Positions 53,342 through 63,510 of a stretch of 64,000 nucleotides of DNA are shown piece by piece. The DNA is from Pantoea ananatis LMG 2665 (GTDB lineage: Bacteria; Pseudomonadota; Gammaproteobacteria; Enterobacterales; Enterobacteriaceae). The translations under genes were made by a program, and so were the position numbers. The notes under the pieces are model-generated. The model worked only from the letters and a program-made list of their open reading frames with translations, made no database searches and was not told the DNA's origin. Location of the stretch: assembly GCF_000710035.2 (NCBI RefSeq), contig NZ_JMJJ01000005.1, positions 124,001-188,000 on the forward strand. The letters are read 5' to 3'. Numbering within the stretch: the stretch's first letter is position 1; each line of letters opens with the position of its first letter.

Positions 53342-53347
53342 TATAAT
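53342..53347 (+). promoter_or_regulatory. -10 element upstream of pykA
   Basis: A perfect TATAAT, 88 bp before the pykA ATG, in the 294-bp hexR-pykA gap. The -35 region at 17-bp spacing is poor. No gene is seen in the gap. Confidence 0.45.
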
Positions 53348-53435
53348 AATACCTCTGTGTGGTAAGCAGTACCTGATGGGCTAACACCTTAAAATGTAAC
53401 GATTCAGCTCAGTTCCAAACTCCAAAGGAATCCCT

Positions 53436-54878
53436 ATGTCTCGACGTTTAAGAAGAACCAAGATCGTAACTACCCTCGGCCCAGCCACTGACCGCGACAA
53501 CAACCTCGAAAAAATCATTGCAGCTGGCGCCAACGTCGTGCGTCTTAACTTTTCTCACGGCACGGCTGAAGATCATCAGTTGCGTGCTGATAAAGTCCGT
53601 CAGATTGCCGCAAAACTGGGACGTCATGTTGCCATTCTGGGCGATTTGCAAGGCCCTAAGATCCGTGTCTCGACCTTCAAAGAAGGCAAAGTGTTTCTGA
53701 ACGTCGGCGATCGTTTCCTGCTGGACGCGGCGATGGGTAAAGGCGAAGGCGACAAAGAGCGCGTGGGCATCGACTATAAAGGTCTGCCTGAAGACGTGGT
53801 GCCTGGCGATATTCTGTTGCTGGATGATGGTCGCGTACAGTTAAAGGTGCTGGAAGTTCAGGGCGTAAAAGTCTTTACTGAAGTTACGGTCGGCGGCCCG
53901 CTCTCCAACAATAAAGGGATCAACAAACTGGGCGGCGGGTTATCAGCCGAAGCCCTGACCGAAAAAGACAAAGCAGACATCATCACCGCAGCCAAAATCA
54001 ATGTGGATTACCTGGCCGTTTCTTTCCCGCGCTGTGGTGAAGACATGCACTATGCGCGCCGTCTGGCGCGCGACGCAGGCTGTGATGCGCTGATGGTGGC
54101 GAAGGTAGAACGTGCTGAAGCCGTTGCCTCGCAGGAGGCGATGGACGACATCATTCTGGCCTCAGACGTGGTCATGGTGGCCCGTGGCGATCTTGGCGTT
54201 GAAATCGGCGATCCGGAACTGGTGGGTATTCAGAAGGCGCTTATCCGCCGCGCCCGTCAGCTTAACCGTACCATCATCACGGCAACCCAGATGATGGAAT
54301 CCATGATTACCAATCCAATGCCCACCCGCGCTGAAGTCATGGACGTTGCCAACGCCGTGCTGGACGGCACCGATGCCGTGATGCTCTCTGCTGAAACCGC
54401 CGCAGGCCAGTACCCGGCTGAAACGGTCGCGGCGATGGCAAAAGTGTGTCTGGGTGCAGAAAAAATCCCCAGCGTGAACGTCTCTAAACACCGCCTTGAC
54501 GTGCAGTTTGACAACATCGAAGAAGCCATCGCGATGTCAGCCATGTACACGGCCAACCATCTGCAGGGCGTGACCGCCATTATTACGATGACGGAATCAG
54601 GCCGTACGCCGTTGATGACCTCGCGCATCACCTCTGGCCTGCCGATTTTCGCCATGTCGCGCCACGAGCGCACGCTGAACATCACGGCGCTGTTCCGTGG
54701 CGTGACGCCGGTATTCTTCGACAGCAATAATGAGGGCGTAGCAAACGCGCACGACGCGGTTAATCTGCTGCGTGATAAAGGCTTTCTGCTGTCGGGTGAC
54801 CTTGTCGTGGTCACCCAGGGTGACGTGATGGGCGCAACCGGAACAACCAACACAGGTCGTGTGCTGCGCGTCGATTAA
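53436..54878 (+). CDS. pykA: pyruvate kinase II PykA
   Basis: This 480-residue enzyme, E. coli length, converts PEP and ADP to pyruvate and ATP. Motifs include [12 protein letters not shown] at the N-terminus, the active-site block [23 protein letters not shown] and ATQMMESMI. The C-terminal domain binds the effector (AMP/sugar phosphate in PykA). AAAGGAAT is seven bases before the ATG. Own terminator follows. Confidence 0.98.
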   Translation: MSRRLRRTKIVTTLGPATDRDNNLEKIIAAGANVVRLNFSHGTAEDHQLRADKVRQIAAKLGRHVAILGDLQGPKIRVSTFKEGKVFLNVGDRFLLDAAMGKGEGDKERVGIDYKGLPEDVVPGDILLLDDGRVQLKVLEVQGVKVFTEVTVGGPLSNNKGINKLGGGLSAEALTEKDKADIITAAKINVDYLAVSFPRCGEDMHYARRLARDAGCDALMVAKVERAEAVASQEAMDDIILASDVVMVARGDLGVEIGDPELVGIQKALIRRARQLNRTIITATQMMESMITNPMPTRAEVMDVANAVLDGTDAVMLSAETAAGQYPAETVAAMAKVCLGAEKIPSVNVSKHRLDVQFDNIEEAIAMSAMYTANHLQGVTAIITMTESGRTPLMTSRITSGLPIFAMSRHERTLNITALFRGVTPVFFDSNNEGVANAHDAVNLLRDKGFLLSGDLVVVTQGDVMGATGTTNTGRVLRVD

Positions 54879-54913
54879 TTCCGCCTTTTTCTCATCACCT
54901 GTATTACCATTGG

Positions 54914-54948
54914 AAACGCGACTGCCCTGCAGTCGCGTTTTTGTTTTT
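54914..54948 (+). terminator. terminator of pykA
   Basis: AACGCGACTGC-CCT-GCAGTCGCGTT followed by TTTGTTTTTT: an 11-bp stem 36 bases after the stop and 16 bases before the next gene. Confidence 0.9.
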
Positions 54949-54963
54949 TCACAAGGAGGCCAG

Positions 54964-56196
54964 ATGGCCCGTTACCAACCCATCAGCCAGCTTACGGGGC
55001 GCATAATGCTGTTCCCACTGGCTATGGTGCTCTACGAGTTTGCAACCTATATTGCGCACGACATGATCCAACCCGGCATGTTACTGGTCACCGCCGAATT
55101 CAACGTTGGCGCAGAATGGGTATCAACCTCTCTGACGGCCTACTTACTGGGCGGCGTCGTGCTCCAGTGGTTACTCGGCCCGCTGTCGGATAAATATGGC
55201 CGCAGGCCCGTGTTGCTATTCGGCATTCTCTTTTTTGCGTCCGCCTGCATTCTCACAACCTGGGTAAGTGATATTCAGCAGTTTGTCAGCCTGCGTTTTG
55301 TGCAGGGCATCAGTCTGTGCTTCATCGGCGCGGTGGGCTATGCCGCCATTCAGGAAGCGTTTGAAGAAGCCTTAGCGGTGCGGATTATGGCGCTCATGGC
55401 GAATGTGGCCCTGCTCGCCCCGCTCGCCGGACCGCTGGCGGGTGCAGCCTGGCTAACCGTAGGCAGCTGGCGCAGTATGTTTTGGCTATTTGCCGCCTGC
55501 AGCGCCGTGGCTTTTCTCGTTTTATGGCGGGTGATGCCTGAAACCGCAGGCGATCGCACTCAGTCTGTTGCGCTGCCCGTGCTCGCACGTAATTACGGCC
55601 GTCTTTTGAAAGATCGTCAGGTGATGTATGGCTCCTTTGCTATCGGGCTGGTATTCATTCCCATTCTGACCTGGGTTGCCTTGTCACCCGTGATTTTAAT
55701 GCGCGATGAGGGCCTTTCCCGCATGCAGTATGCCCTGCTCCAGCTTCCGGTTTTTCTGGCGATGATTGCGGGCAATGTGACGCTGAGTAAGGTGGTAGGC
55801 CGCATGCCGATAGAGCAGCCAGTAAAGTTTGCGGCATGGCCGATACTGCTGGGCCTGAGCCTTGCCCTGTCAGCTACCCTGATTGACGCGCACAGCTATC
55901 TCTTTATCACGGCGGGACTAAGTTTGTATGCCTTTGGCGGCGGCATGGTCAATGCAGGACTTTATCGTCTGACACTGTATGCCAGTGATGAAGGAAAAGG
56001 CAGCGTGGCGGCCATGCTGGGCATGGTCAGTATTCTGACCCTGGCTATCGGCATTGAGTTAGCGAAGCACTTCTATTTCAACGGTGGGGTCATCTGGTTT
56101 AGCCTAATCAACTTTATCAGCGGCGTGATGTGGTTTGGGCTGGTGCTGATGTTCCTGCGTGAACGTAAACGTCACGCCAAAGTAACGCCTCTCTGA
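54964..56196 (+). CDS. mdfA: MdfA/Cmr-like MFS multidrug efflux pump
   Basis: A 410-residue, 12-span drug:proton antiporter. The MdfA signature VLYEFATYIAHDMIQPGM holds the two key acidic residues, here E25 and D33 (E26 and D34 in MdfA). LQWLLGPLSDKYGRRPV is motif A, and QGISLCFIGAVGYAAIQE.FEEA is nearly the same as MdfA. ATG 54964 with AAGGAGG is the start; the frame runs back through the pykA terminator. E. coli has mdfA elsewhere, and lpxM directly follows pykA there, so this gene is inserted relative to E. coli. Confidence 0.88.
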   Translation: MARYQPISQLTGRIMLFPLAMVLYEFATYIAHDMIQPGMLLVTAEFNVGAEWVSTSLTAYLLGGVVLQWLLGPLSDKYGRRPVLLFGILFFASACILTTWVSDIQQFVSLRFVQGISLCFIGAVGYAAIQEAFEEALAVRIMALMANVALLAPLAGPLAGAAWLTVGSWRSMFWLFAACSAVAFLVLWRVMPETAGDRTQSVALPVLARNYGRLLKDRQVMYGSFAIGLVFIPILTWVALSPVILMRDEGLSRMQYALLQLPVFLAMIAGNVTLSKVVGRMPIEQPVKFAAWPILLGLSLALSATLIDAHSYLFITAGLSLYAFGGGMVNAGLYRLTLYASDEGKGSVAAMLGMVSILTLAIGIELAKHFYFNGGVIWFSLINFISGVMWFGLVLMFLRERKRHAKVTPL

Positions 56197-56202
56197 AGCT
56201 TT

Positions 56203-56221
56203 CAGGCCGCAATGCGGCCTG
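56203..56221. terminator. hairpin between the mdfA-like gene and lpxM
   Basis: CAGGCCGC-AAT-GCGGCCTG, an 8-bp stem between two convergent stops; T-rich ATTATTT follows on the plus strand. Confidence 0.6.
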
Positions 56222-56225
56222 ATGA

Positions 56226-57200
56226 TTATTTACGTGGATAAAGCTCGTCGCGCGAGTAGGGTTCGATATCACCTTCTTTGCGAGTTTTCAGCAGCTTGAG
56301 TATCCAGGTATATTGTTCCGGATGCGGACGCACAAACACCTCCACCTCCTCATTCATCCTGCGCGCCAGTTGGCGGTCATCCGCGTCAAGTAAGTCGTCC
56401 ATCGGGGGGCGAACATAAATTTCCAGTTTGTGACTTTCACCGTTATAGACCGGAAACAGTGGTACAACGCGGGCACGGCAGACTTTCATTAGTCGCCCCA
56501 CCGCGGGCAAAGTGGCTTTATAGGTCGCAAAGAAATCGACAAACTCGCTGTGCTCCGGACCGTGATCCTGGTCAGGCAGATAATAGCCCCAGTAGCCCTG
56601 ACGAACCGAACTGATAAACGGCTTGATGCCATCATTGCGCGCATGCATACGGCCACCAAAGCGGCGACGGACACGGTTCCAGACATAGTCCACCAGCGGA
56701 TCGCTCTGATTGTGGAACATGGCTGCCATCTTTTGGCCCTCTGAGGCCAGCAGCATAGCAGGAATATCGACAGCCCAGCCATGCGGTACCAGAAAAATAA
56801 CGTTCTGCTTGTCGGCCTGCAACTGGTCAATAATTTCCCGACCGTGCCACTCAACGCGCTGACGAATTTGTGCCGGATCGCGCATCCCTAACTCAGCCAT
56901 CATGGCCATCGCCTGTGGCGCAGTGGCAAACATCTGATCAACGATCGCATCGCGTTGAGATTCGCTTAATTCAGGCAGGCAATAATAGAGATTAATCAGC
57001 GCACGACGACGCGCGCCTTTCGCCAGCTTTCCGGCCATTTTGCCCAGCCGCCCCAGAAGCGGATCGCGCACGGTGGCAGGCATCAGGGCGATGCCTGCCA
57101 GTGCACCAATACCCAACCAGCTGCCCCAGTATTTAGGCTTTAAAAAAGATCGTTCAAAAACGGGAATAAATTCGCTGTTATTTTTTTTACGGGTTTCCAT
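56226..57200 (-). CDS. lpxM: lipid A biosynthesis myristoyltransferase LpxM (MsbB)
   Basis: A 324-residue inner-membrane acyltransferase adding a secondary myristoyl chain to lipid A. The catalytic HX4D motif is HGWAVD (H140, D145). A membrane anchor is near 28-42 ([13 protein letters not shown]). [12 protein letters not shown] and [19 protein letters not shown] are typical of LpxM. Size matches E. coli (323). Order lpxM-mepM-znuA is conserved. Confidence 0.95.
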   Translation of the reverse strand: METRKKNNSEFIPVFERSFLKPKYWGSWLGIGALAGIALMPATVRDPLLGRLGKMAGKLAKGARRRALINLYYCLPELSESQRDAIVDQMFATAPQAMAMMAELGMRDPAQIRQRVEWHGREIIDQLQADKQNVIFLVPHGWAVDIPAMLLASEGQKMAAMFHNQSDPLVDYVWNRVRRRFGGRMHARNDGIKPFISSVRQGYWGYYLPDQDHGPEHSEFVDFFATYKATLPAVGRLMKVCRARVVPLFPVYNGESHKLEIYVRPPMDDLLDADDRQLARRMNEEVEVFVRPHPEQYTWILKLLKTRKEGDIEPYSRDELYPRK

Positions 57201-57272
57201 GCACTCGCCTCAATCAATGACGGGCTAATGATAGTGGCGACGAGTAAATTTGCAATCATCCTGCGCCAGAGA

Positions 57273-57303
57273 TAAAAAAATCGACGGCAATGCCGTCGAT
57301 TTT
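57273..57303 (-). terminator. terminator of mepM
   Basis: Minus strand ATCGACGGCAT-TGCCGTCGAT followed by a T7 run, ten bases after the mepM stop. Confidence 0.88.
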
Positions 57304-57313
57304 AGCGAAAAAC

Positions 57314-58645
57314 TTACTTCAGCCCCAGCTGAGGTAACCAGCCTTTCACCTGGGTAAGGTACTGCGTCCGTTCTTTACCGGTCAGGCCTTCCATACGCGG
57401 TAGCTTAGCCGTTAAGGGATTGACCGCCTGGTTATTAATCCAGATCTCAAAGTGCAGGTGCGGGCCAGTAGAACGGCCTGTGTTGCCTGACAGCGCAATG
57501 CGGTCGCCACGCTTCACTTTTTCACCTGGCTTCACCAACACTTTCTTCAGGTGCATGTAGCGCGTCATGTACTGACGACCATGCCGGATAGCCACATAGT
57601 TTCCGGCGGCGCCGCCGTTTTTCGCCACCACGACCTCACCATCACCGACCGCCAGCACAGGCGTACCGATCGGTAAGGCGAAATCAACGCCTTTGTGCGG
57701 CGCAATGCGACCCGTCACAGGATTAAGGCGGCGGGGATTAAAGTTAGAGGACACCCGATACTGTTTGACGGTGGGGAAGCGCATAAAGCCGCGCGCCAGT
57801 CCTGCGCCGCTGCGGTCATAGAACTTGCCGTCATCAGCACGGAAGGCGTAATAATCTTTACCGCCACTGCGCAAACGCACCCCCAGCAACTGGCTTTGTG
57901 CGCTCTTGCCGTCCATCATTTCACGCGACATCAGCACGCTAAACTTATCGCCTGCCCGCAGCTTACGGAAATCCATCTGCCACTGCATCGCTTTGATCAC
58001 GCTGCTGGCTTCGCCACTGGTTAAACCGGCCCGACGGGCACTGGCGGCAAAGCTGCCATGTATCTCACCCTGCATCACGCTGTTGCGCCATTCGCCCTGC
58101 TGCATCTGCGACTGCATTTTGAAGCCGCCGCTATCCGTGCGCGTATAGGTGCGGGTTTCACGACGCGAAATTTCCCAGCTAAAGGTGTTCAGCGCGCCGT
58201 CATCGTTTAATGTCCAGCTGAGCTGCTGCCCGACCTGCAAATTCCGCAGATCGCGATCGCTGGAGACCAGGGCGTTAATGTCCCCCATATCAATGCCGTA
58301 CTGATTAAGTGCACTGCTCAGGGTATCGCCAGAAGAAACCGTGTATTCATGCGTGCCGGCACTGTCGGCGACGTCCTGATCGACATCATCTGCAGGGAGT
58401 TCTTCATCCGGCTCTGGGGTACTTTGGTCGATGGGTTCACTGGCTTCGGGAAGCAGTGTACGAAATTCGTTTTTGTCCAGTTCGATGGTTTTGACGATGG
58501 GCGTCACATCATTACTGGGATGGTAGACGTAAGGCCGCCAGACGGCGACGGCCAGAGTCACTACGGTTAACGATCCCAGCATAACGCGGTGGGGGCGCGG
58601 CAAATTATTAAATGCGAGGGCGACAGAGCGGGCTATCTGCTGCAC
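57314..58645 (-). CDS. mepM: murein DD-endopeptidase MepM
   Basis: A 443-residue envelope enzyme cutting peptide crosslinks of murein. One N-terminal membrane anchor covers about 22-37. A LysM-like domain lies near 97-145 (HEYTVSSGDTLSSALNQYG). The M23 zinc peptidase has H317 and D321 (HKGVD) and H396/H398 (HLH). A GTG start is used (QQIARSVALAFNN follows, the same as E. coli). Works with Prc, also in this window, which governs hydrolase levels in E. coli. Confidence 0.95.
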   Translation of the reverse strand: MQQIARSVALAFNNLPRPHRVMLGSLTVVTLAVAVWRPYVYHPSNDVTPIVKTIELDKNEFRTLLPEASEPIDQSTPEPDEELPADDVDQDVADSAGTHEYTVSSGDTLSSALNQYGIDMGDINALVSSDRDLRNLQVGQQLSWTLNDDGALNTFSWEISRRETRTYTRTDSGGFKMQSQMQQGEWRNSVMQGEIHGSFAASARRAGLTSGEASSVIKAMQWQMDFRKLRAGDKFSVLMSREMMDGKSAQSQLLGVRLRSGGKDYYAFRADDGKFYDRSGAGLARGFMRFPTVKQYRVSSNFNPRRLNPVTGRIAPHKGVDFALPIGTPVLAVGDGEVVVAKNGGAAGNYVAIRHGRQYMTRYMHLKKVLVKPGEKVKRGDRIALSGNTGRSTGPHLHFEIWINNQAVNPLTAKLPRMEGLTGKERTQYLTQVKGWLPQLGLK

Positions 58646-58659
58646 GTTGAACTATTCCT

Positions 58660-59607
58660 CTATGCTCCTTTCAGGCAGGTCTCATACTGGCTCGACAGCT
58701 GTGAGAGGAATTTCACATAGCTGTCTTTTCCTAAGCTGATGTCTGTACCCAGCGGATCAAGCGTGCCTTTGCGCACCTGGGTTCCACGGGCAACAGCATC
58801 GATGACCGCCGGCCTGAATTGTGGCTCAGCAAAGACGCAAACGGCCTTTTTCTCAACCAACTGTGTTCGAATTTGATGTAAGCGCTGTGCACCCGGCTGA
58901 ATCTCAGGGTTAACGGTAAAATGCCCGGTGGGCGAGAGACCGTAGTGTTTTTCAAAGTACGTGTAAGCGTCGTGAAAAACGAAATACCCTTTATCTTTAA
59001 CGGGGGCAAGCTGTGAGATAATGCGCTTATCTGTGTCCGCTAATTCTGCCTCAAAATGCTGCAGGTTGGCGTCAAGTTTGGCTTTATCCTGCGGCATAAG
59101 TTCCAATAATTTTCCGTGGATTGCAACCGCGGTTTTTTTCGCTATCTCTGGTGACATCCACAAGTGCATATTAAACTCACCATGATGGTGATGATGCGCT
59201 TCATCATGATCGTGCTCTGCGTCATCATGGTCGTGATGATCATCGTCTTCACCTCCACGCAGTAGCAAGGGTTTTACGCCGGAAATTTGCACGATCTCAA
59301 GATTCTTTTTTTCCGGCAGAGACGCCGCAGATTTCGTCATGAAGGCTTCCATTTCAGGGCCAACCCAAACAACTAAGTCCGCGTTTTGTAAGCGTTTTAC
59401 ATCAGAGGGGCGCAGGGCATAATCGTGTTCGGATGCGCCATCCGGCAGCAAAACCTCCACGGGTGTGACGCCGTCAGCAATGGCCGAGGCGATAAACCCA
59501 ACGGGCTTAATGGAGGCCACAATATCGGCGTGAGCGGGCAAGGCAGCAGAGGTGGCGAAAGCCATCGCCGTCAGGGTCAAAAAGCCCCCTTTTTTATTAT
59601 GTAACAT
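58660..59607 (-). CDS. znuA: zinc ABC transporter periplasmic binding protein ZnuA
   Basis: A 315-residue protein with a signal peptide of 27 residues (cut after AHA). Zinc ligands are H61, H148 and H212 (EHDYAL, MHLWMSP, FHDAY). A His/Asp-rich loop at about 120-142 ([20 protein letters not shown]) may collect zinc. It hands zinc to ZnuBC, encoded divergently. AAGGA lies ten bases before the ATG. Zur control through the box at 59639-59660. Confidence 0.97.
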   Translation of the reverse strand: MLHNKKGGFLTLTAMAFATSAALPAHADIVASIKPVGFIASAIADGVTPVEVLLPDGASEHDYALRPSDVKRLQNADLVVWVGPEMEAFMTKSAASLPEKKNLEIVQISGVKPLLLRGGEDDDHHDHDDAEHDHDEAHHHHHGEFNMHLWMSPEIAKKTAVAIHGKLLELMPQDKAKLDANLQHFEAELADTDKRIISQLAPVKDKGYFVFHDAYTYFEKHYGLSPTGHFTVNPEIQPGAQRLHQIRTQLVEKKAVCVFAEPQFRPAVIDAVARGTQVRKGTLDPLGTDISLGKDSYVKFLSQLSSQYETCLKGA

Positions 59608-59638
59608 AATGCGTCATTCCTTCGTCATCAATAGATTG

Positions 59639-59660
59639 GATGTGATATTATAACATTCGA
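59639..59660. promoter_or_regulatory. Zur box between znuA and znuC
   Basis: GTGATATTATAACATT, centred in the divergent gap, matches the E. coli znu operator. It is an AT-rich near-palindrome of about 22 bp. Zinc-loaded Zur would shut both promoters. Confidence 0.85.
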
Positions 59661-59684
59661 AATTCTGTGCAACCTGTAAATCTT

Positions 59685-60440
59685 ATGCCATCACTTGTCA
59701 CACTTGAAAACGTATCCATCAGTTTTGATCAACGTCAGGTCTTATCTGGCGTGAGTCTGGAACTCCATCCTGGTAAAATTTTAACCCTGCTCGGTCCTAA
59801 CGGCGCGGGCAAATCGACGCTGGTCCGGGTGGTGCTTGGCCTCCTTGCGCCCTCCTCCGGTCGGGTCAGTCGCAGTGCGGGCTTACGCATCGGCTACGTG
59901 CCACAGAAGCTGCATATCGATCCCACGCTGCCGGTCACGGTCGAACGTTTTATGCGCCTGTCGCGCGGTGCGCGCAATCAGGATATTTTGCCTGCCCTGA
60001 AACGCGTTCAGGCGGGTCACCTGTTGACCTCGCCGTTGCAGAAACTGTCGGGCGGCGAAACGCAGCGCGTGTTACTGGCTCGCGCCTTGCTCAATCAGCC
60101 TCAGTTGCTGGTGCTTGATGAACCGACGCAGGGTGTGGATGTCAACGGGCAGGTCGCGCTTTACGATCTGATCAATCAACTGCGACACGAGCTGAACTGC
60201 GCCGTGCTCATGGTTTCCCATGATTTGCATTTAGTCATGGCGAAAACGGATGAGGTGCTGTGCCTTAACCATCACATTTGCTGTTCAGGTACGCCTGAGG
60301 CGGTGTCGCAGCATCCCGAATTCATTGCCATGTTCGGCCCGCGCGGTGCGCAGGAACTGGCTATCTATCGTCATCACCATAATCACCGTCACGACCTTCA
60401 GGGACGTATCGTATTACGCAAAGGACCGGGTCCATTATGA
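59685..60440 (+). CDS. znuC: zinc ABC transporter ATPase ZnuC
   Basis: This 251-residue ABC ATPase has Walker [10 protein letters not shown] (37-45), signature LSGGETQRV and Walker [12 protein letters not shown] His-rich end ([18 protein letters not shown]) is typical of ZnuC and thought to tune activity to zinc. The frame has an upstream GTG at 59667, but ATG 59685 ([11 protein letters not shown]) aligns with E. coli MTSLVSLENVS. No clear ribosome site. The stop overlaps the znuB start (ATGA). Confidence 0.96.
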   Translation: MPSLVTLENVSISFDQRQVLSGVSLELHPGKILTLLGPNGAGKSTLVRVVLGLLAPSSGRVSRSAGLRIGYVPQKLHIDPTLPVTVERFMRLSRGARNQDILPALKRVQAGHLLTSPLQKLSGGETQRVLLARALLNQPQLLVLDEPTQGVDVNGQVALYDLINQLRHELNCAVLMVSHDLHLVMAKTDEVLCLNHHICCSGTPEAVSQHPEFIAMFGPRGAQELAIYRHHHNHRHDLQGRIVLRKGPGPL

Positions 60441-61222
60441 TTGAATTACTGCTTCCGGGCTGGCTGGGCGGCGTGATGCTGGCGCTGGCGGCGGGCCCCC
60501 TGGGCTCTTTTGTCGTCTGGCGCAAGATGTCGTATTTCGGCGACACGCTGGCGCATGCCTCACTGCTCGGCGTCGCCTTTGGTTTGCTGCTCAACGTCAA
60601 CCCTTACTATGCCGTGATCCTGGTCACGGTCTGTCTGGCACTGGGTCTGGTCTGGCTTGAGCGTCGCCCGCATCTGGCGATAGATACGCTGCTGGGCATC
60701 ATGGCGCACAGTGCGCTTTCGCTCGGACTGGTCGTGGTAAGCCTGATGTCGAACGTCCGGGTGGATTTGATGGCCTACCTGTTTGGCGATTTGCTGGCGG
60801 TAACGCCCAGCGATCTCTGGGCCATGGCTGCAGGTGTGATATTCGTGCTGGCCGTTATGGCCTGGCAGTGGCGCGCACTGCTGTCGATGACAATCAGCCC
60901 TGAACTGGCACAGGTTGACGGCGTGAATATTCAACGCACCCGGCTGATGCTGATGCTGGTAACCGCACTGACGATTGGTGTGGCGATGAAGTTTGTTGGT
61001 GCGCTGATCATCACATCGCTGCTGATCATTCCGGCTGCCACCGCCAGGCGCTTTGCGCGTTCACCCGAAATGATGGCGGCGGTGGCCGTACTGATTGGCG
61101 TGATTGCCGTGACCGGCGGCTTAACCTTCTCGGCGTTTTATGACACGCCCGCCGGCCCTTCCGTCGTGCTGTGCGCCGCCATCCTTTTTCTCTTCAGCAT
61201 GGTGCGCAAACCGGCGCTGTGA
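60437..61222 (+). CDS. znuB: zinc ABC transporter permease ZnuB
   Basis: A 261-residue membrane permease of the metal ABC-3 family with about eight spans. It begins [20 protein letters not shown] and has the conserved [16 protein letters not shown] segment facing the ATPase. ATGA overlap with znuC indicates coupled translation. Its stop codon directly touches the convergent ruvB stop, with no spacer. Confidence 0.96.
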   Translation: MIELLLPGWLGGVMLALAAGPLGSFVVWRKMSYFGDTLAHASLLGVAFGLLLNVNPYYAVILVTVCLALGLVWLERRPHLAIDTLLGIMAHSALSLGLVVVSLMSNVRVDLMAYLFGDLLAVTPSDLWAMAAGVIFVLAVMAWQWRALLSMTISPELAQVDGVNIQRTRLMLMLVTALTIGVAMKFVGALIITSLLIIPAATARRFARSPEMMAAVAVLIGVIAVTGGLTFSAFYDTPAGPSVVLCAAILFLFSMVRKPAL

Positions 61223-62227
61223 TCAGGCTTCTTTGGTGATACCAAAGTGGCGATAGGCATGCTGCGTGGCCATCCGGCCGCGCGGCGTGCGCTGAATAAA
61301 GCCCTGCTGAATTAAAAACGGCTCAATCACGTCTTCGATGGTTTCCCGCTCTTCGCCAATCGCTGCCGCCAGGTTGTCCAACCCGACCGGCCCACCGGTG
61401 AATTTATCGATAATGGCCAGCAACAGTTTTCGATCCATATAATCGAAGCCTTCGCTGTCCACGTTCAGCATATCCAGCGCCGTCACCGAGACATCACCAC
61501 TCAGTACACCGTTCGCGCGCACCTCAGCAAAATCCCTTACCCGACGTAACAGGCGATTGGCAATACGTGGCGTTCCGCGTGACCGGCGGGCGATTTCCAG
61601 GGCGGCTTCTTCACTGAGTGCCAGACCAAGGCAGGCGGCGCTGCGTCCCACAATGTGCTGTAAATCTTTTACCTGATAAAACTCCAGACGCTGCACGATG
61701 CCGAAGCGATCGCGCAGGGGGGACGTCAGCGAGCCTGCCCGCGTGGTGGCGCCAATCAGCGTGAAGGGCGGCAGATCCAGTTTGATGGAACGCGCAGCCG
61801 GGCCTTCACCAATCATAATATCCAGCTGATAGTCTTCCATAGCCGGATAAAGTACCTCTTCCACGACCGGCGAAAGACGATGGATTTCATCAATGAACAG
61901 CACATCGTGAGGTTCGAGGTTGGTCAGCATCGCGGCCAGGTCGCCCGCTTTTTCCAGCACCGGGCCGGAGGTCGTGCGCAGATTAACGCCCATCTCGTTG
62001 GCCACAATGTTGGCCAGCGTCGTTTTGCCCAGCCCGGGAGGGCCAAAAATCAATAAATGATCCAGCGCATCACCACGCAGTTGTGCCGCCTTGATGAAAA
62101 TTTCCATCTGCTCACGCACCTGCGGCTGGCCCACATATTCGGTCAGCATCTTAGGACGAATGGCGCGGTCGAGGCCCTCTTCTTCGTTAATGCTGGCAGC
62201 GGAGATCAGGCGATCGGCTTCAATCAT
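61223..62227 (-). CDS. ruvB: Holliday junction branch-migration helicase RuvB
   Basis: This 334-residue AAA+ motor has Walker [12 protein letters not shown], Walker [10 protein letters not shown], sensor 1 IGATTRAG and the arginine-finger region [10 protein letters not shown]-terminal winged helix ends the protein. It drives branch migration with RuvA. It starts eight bases after the ruvA stop. The pair is under a LexA box. Confidence 0.98.
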   Translation of the reverse strand: MIEADRLISAASINEEEGLDRAIRPKMLTEYVGQPQVREQMEIFIKAAQLRGDALDHLLIFGPPGLGKTTLANIVANEMGVNLRTTSGPVLEKAGDLAAMLTNLEPHDVLFIDEIHRLSPVVEEVLYPAMEDYQLDIMIGEGPAARSIKLDLPPFTLIGATTRAGSLTSPLRDRFGIVQRLEFYQVKDLQHIVGRSAACLGLALSEEAALEIARRSRGTPRIANRLLRRVRDFAEVRANGVLSGDVSVTALDMLNVDSEGFDYMDRKLLLAIIDKFTGGPVGLDNLAAAIGEERETIEDVIEPFLIQQGFIQRTPRGRMATQHAYRHFGITKEA

Positions 62228-62235
62228 GAATTACC

Positions 62236-62850
62236 TCAAATAGCGGCGCGGAGCGCTTCACGGATCAACGTTTCGCAATCCGCGTCAGGACGGCCAACTT
62301 TGCTGATCATGCGGCTCGCTTCCTGCGGTTTATACCCCAGCGACACCAGCGCTGCAACCGCTTCCGATTCTGCATCGTTGGTCTCTGGCTCCGGGCCCGG
62401 CGTGGTCAGCGTAAAGGCCGAATCGCCGCCAAACAGATCGCCATGCATGCCTTTAAAGCGGTCTTTCATTTCCACCACCAGACGTTCAGCGGTTTTCTTG
62501 CCCACGCCCGGCAGTTTAACCAGCGCGGCAATCTCTTCCTTTTCAACCGCCGTCACAAACTGCTGTGCCGACATGCCCGACAGAATGGCCAGCGCCAGCT
62601 TAGGCCCAACGCCATTGACTTTAATCAACTCACGGAACAGTGCACGTTCCTGCTTGCTGTTAAAGCCAAACAGCAACTGTGCATCTTCGCGCACCACAAA
62701 CTGAGTAAAGATCACCGCCTCGTGATTAAGATCGGGCAGCTCATAAAAACAGGTCATTGGCATATGGACTTCATAGCCGACACCGTGCGCCTCCAGCAGC
62801 ACCAGCGGTGGCTGCTTTTCCAGAATAATGCCCCGTAAACGACCAATCAC
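62236..62850 (-). CDS. ruvA: Holliday junction DNA-binding protein RuvA
   Basis: A 204-residue protein beginning [15 protein letters not shown]. The OB-fold N-domain covers about 1-63, followed by tandem helix-hairpin-helix motifs ([16 protein letters not shown] and [15 protein letters not shown]) and a small C-terminal domain ([16 protein letters not shown]) that contacts RuvB. Tetramer at the four-way junction. Upstream lies the SOS box. Confidence 0.98.
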   Translation of the reverse strand: MIGRLRGIILEKQPPLVLLEAHGVGYEVHMPMTCFYELPDLNHEAVIFTQFVVREDAQLLFGFNSKQERALFRELIKVNGVGPKLALAILSGMSAQQFVTAVEKEEIAALVKLPGVGKKTAERLVVEMKDRFKGMHGDLFGGDSAFTLTTPGPEPETNDAESEAVAALVSLGYKPQEASRMISKVGRPDADCETLIREALRAAI

Positions 62851-62883
62851 CTGAAGCCTTCCTTATCCAAAGTATGTGGCGGA

Positions 62884-62920
62884 ATTTATACCATAAAAAA
62901 GGCTGGATGAATATCCAGCC
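62884..62920 (-). promoter_or_regulatory. LexA (SOS) box and promoter of ruvAB, overlapping the ruvC terminator hairpin
   Basis: Minus strand GGCTGGATATTCATCCAGCC holds CTG-N10-CAG (62903-62918), close to the E. coli ruvA SOS box. The same bases form an 8-bp stem followed by TTTTTT, which is a complete terminator for ruvC. A TATAAA -10 follows at 62884-62889. Confidence 0.82.
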
Positions 62921-62946
62921 TGATAGCGATGACGACGTAAGGGTTG

Positions 62947-63474
62947 TTAACTCTGACGCAACCGGCCGCGGGTCAGCACCAGCTTGCTGTCACTCATGCG
63001 CGCCGCGTTTTGGGCCACGTGACAGTGCGTGATGGCGATAGCCAGCGCATCGGCGGCATCGGCCTGGGGATTCGCCGCCAGTTTCAGCAGCGATTTCACC
63101 ATGTGTTGCACCTGACTTTTTTCTGCGCCACCGGTGCCAACGACCGTTTGCTTGACCTGGCGCGCGGCATATTCAAACACCGGCAGATCATGGTTAACCG
63201 CCGCCACAATCGCGGCCCCCCGCGCCTGCCCCAGTTTCAGGGCAGAATCGGCATTCTTCGCCATAAACACCTGCTCGATAGCAAAAAAATCCGGCGAGAA
63301 CTGCGTAATGATTTCGCATACTCCGGCATAGATCAGCTTCAGACGCGCAGGCAACTCTGTTGTGTTGGTACGAATACAGCCGCTGCCCAGATAAGTGAGC
63401 TGGCGGCCAGTCTGACGAATCACCCCATAACCGGTCACGCGTGAGCCAGGGTCAATCCCTAAAATAATCGACAT
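62947..63474 (-). CDS. ruvC: Holliday junction resolvase RuvC
   Basis: A 175-residue RNase H-fold endonuclease cutting four-way junctions. Acidic catalytic residues are D7 (in LGIDPGSR), a Glu in FFAIEQVF and the two Asp in [11 protein letters not shown]. It lies upstream of ruvAB, separated by 96 bp with a terminator, so it is a separate unit as in E. coli. It follows yebC closely (36 bp), probably in one transcript. Confidence 0.98.
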   Translation of the reverse strand: MSIILGIDPGSRVTGYGVIRQTGRQLTYLGSGCIRTNTTELPARLKLIYAGVCEIITQFSPDFFAIEQVFMAKNADSALKLGQARGAAIVAAVNHDLPVFEYAARQVKQTVVGTGGAEKSQVQHMVKSLLKLAANPQADAADALAIAITHCHVAQNAARMSDSKLVLTRGRLRQS

Positions 63475-63510
63475 GACGCGTCTCCAGCCTGAGCGTGTAG
63501 CGGTACAGCA

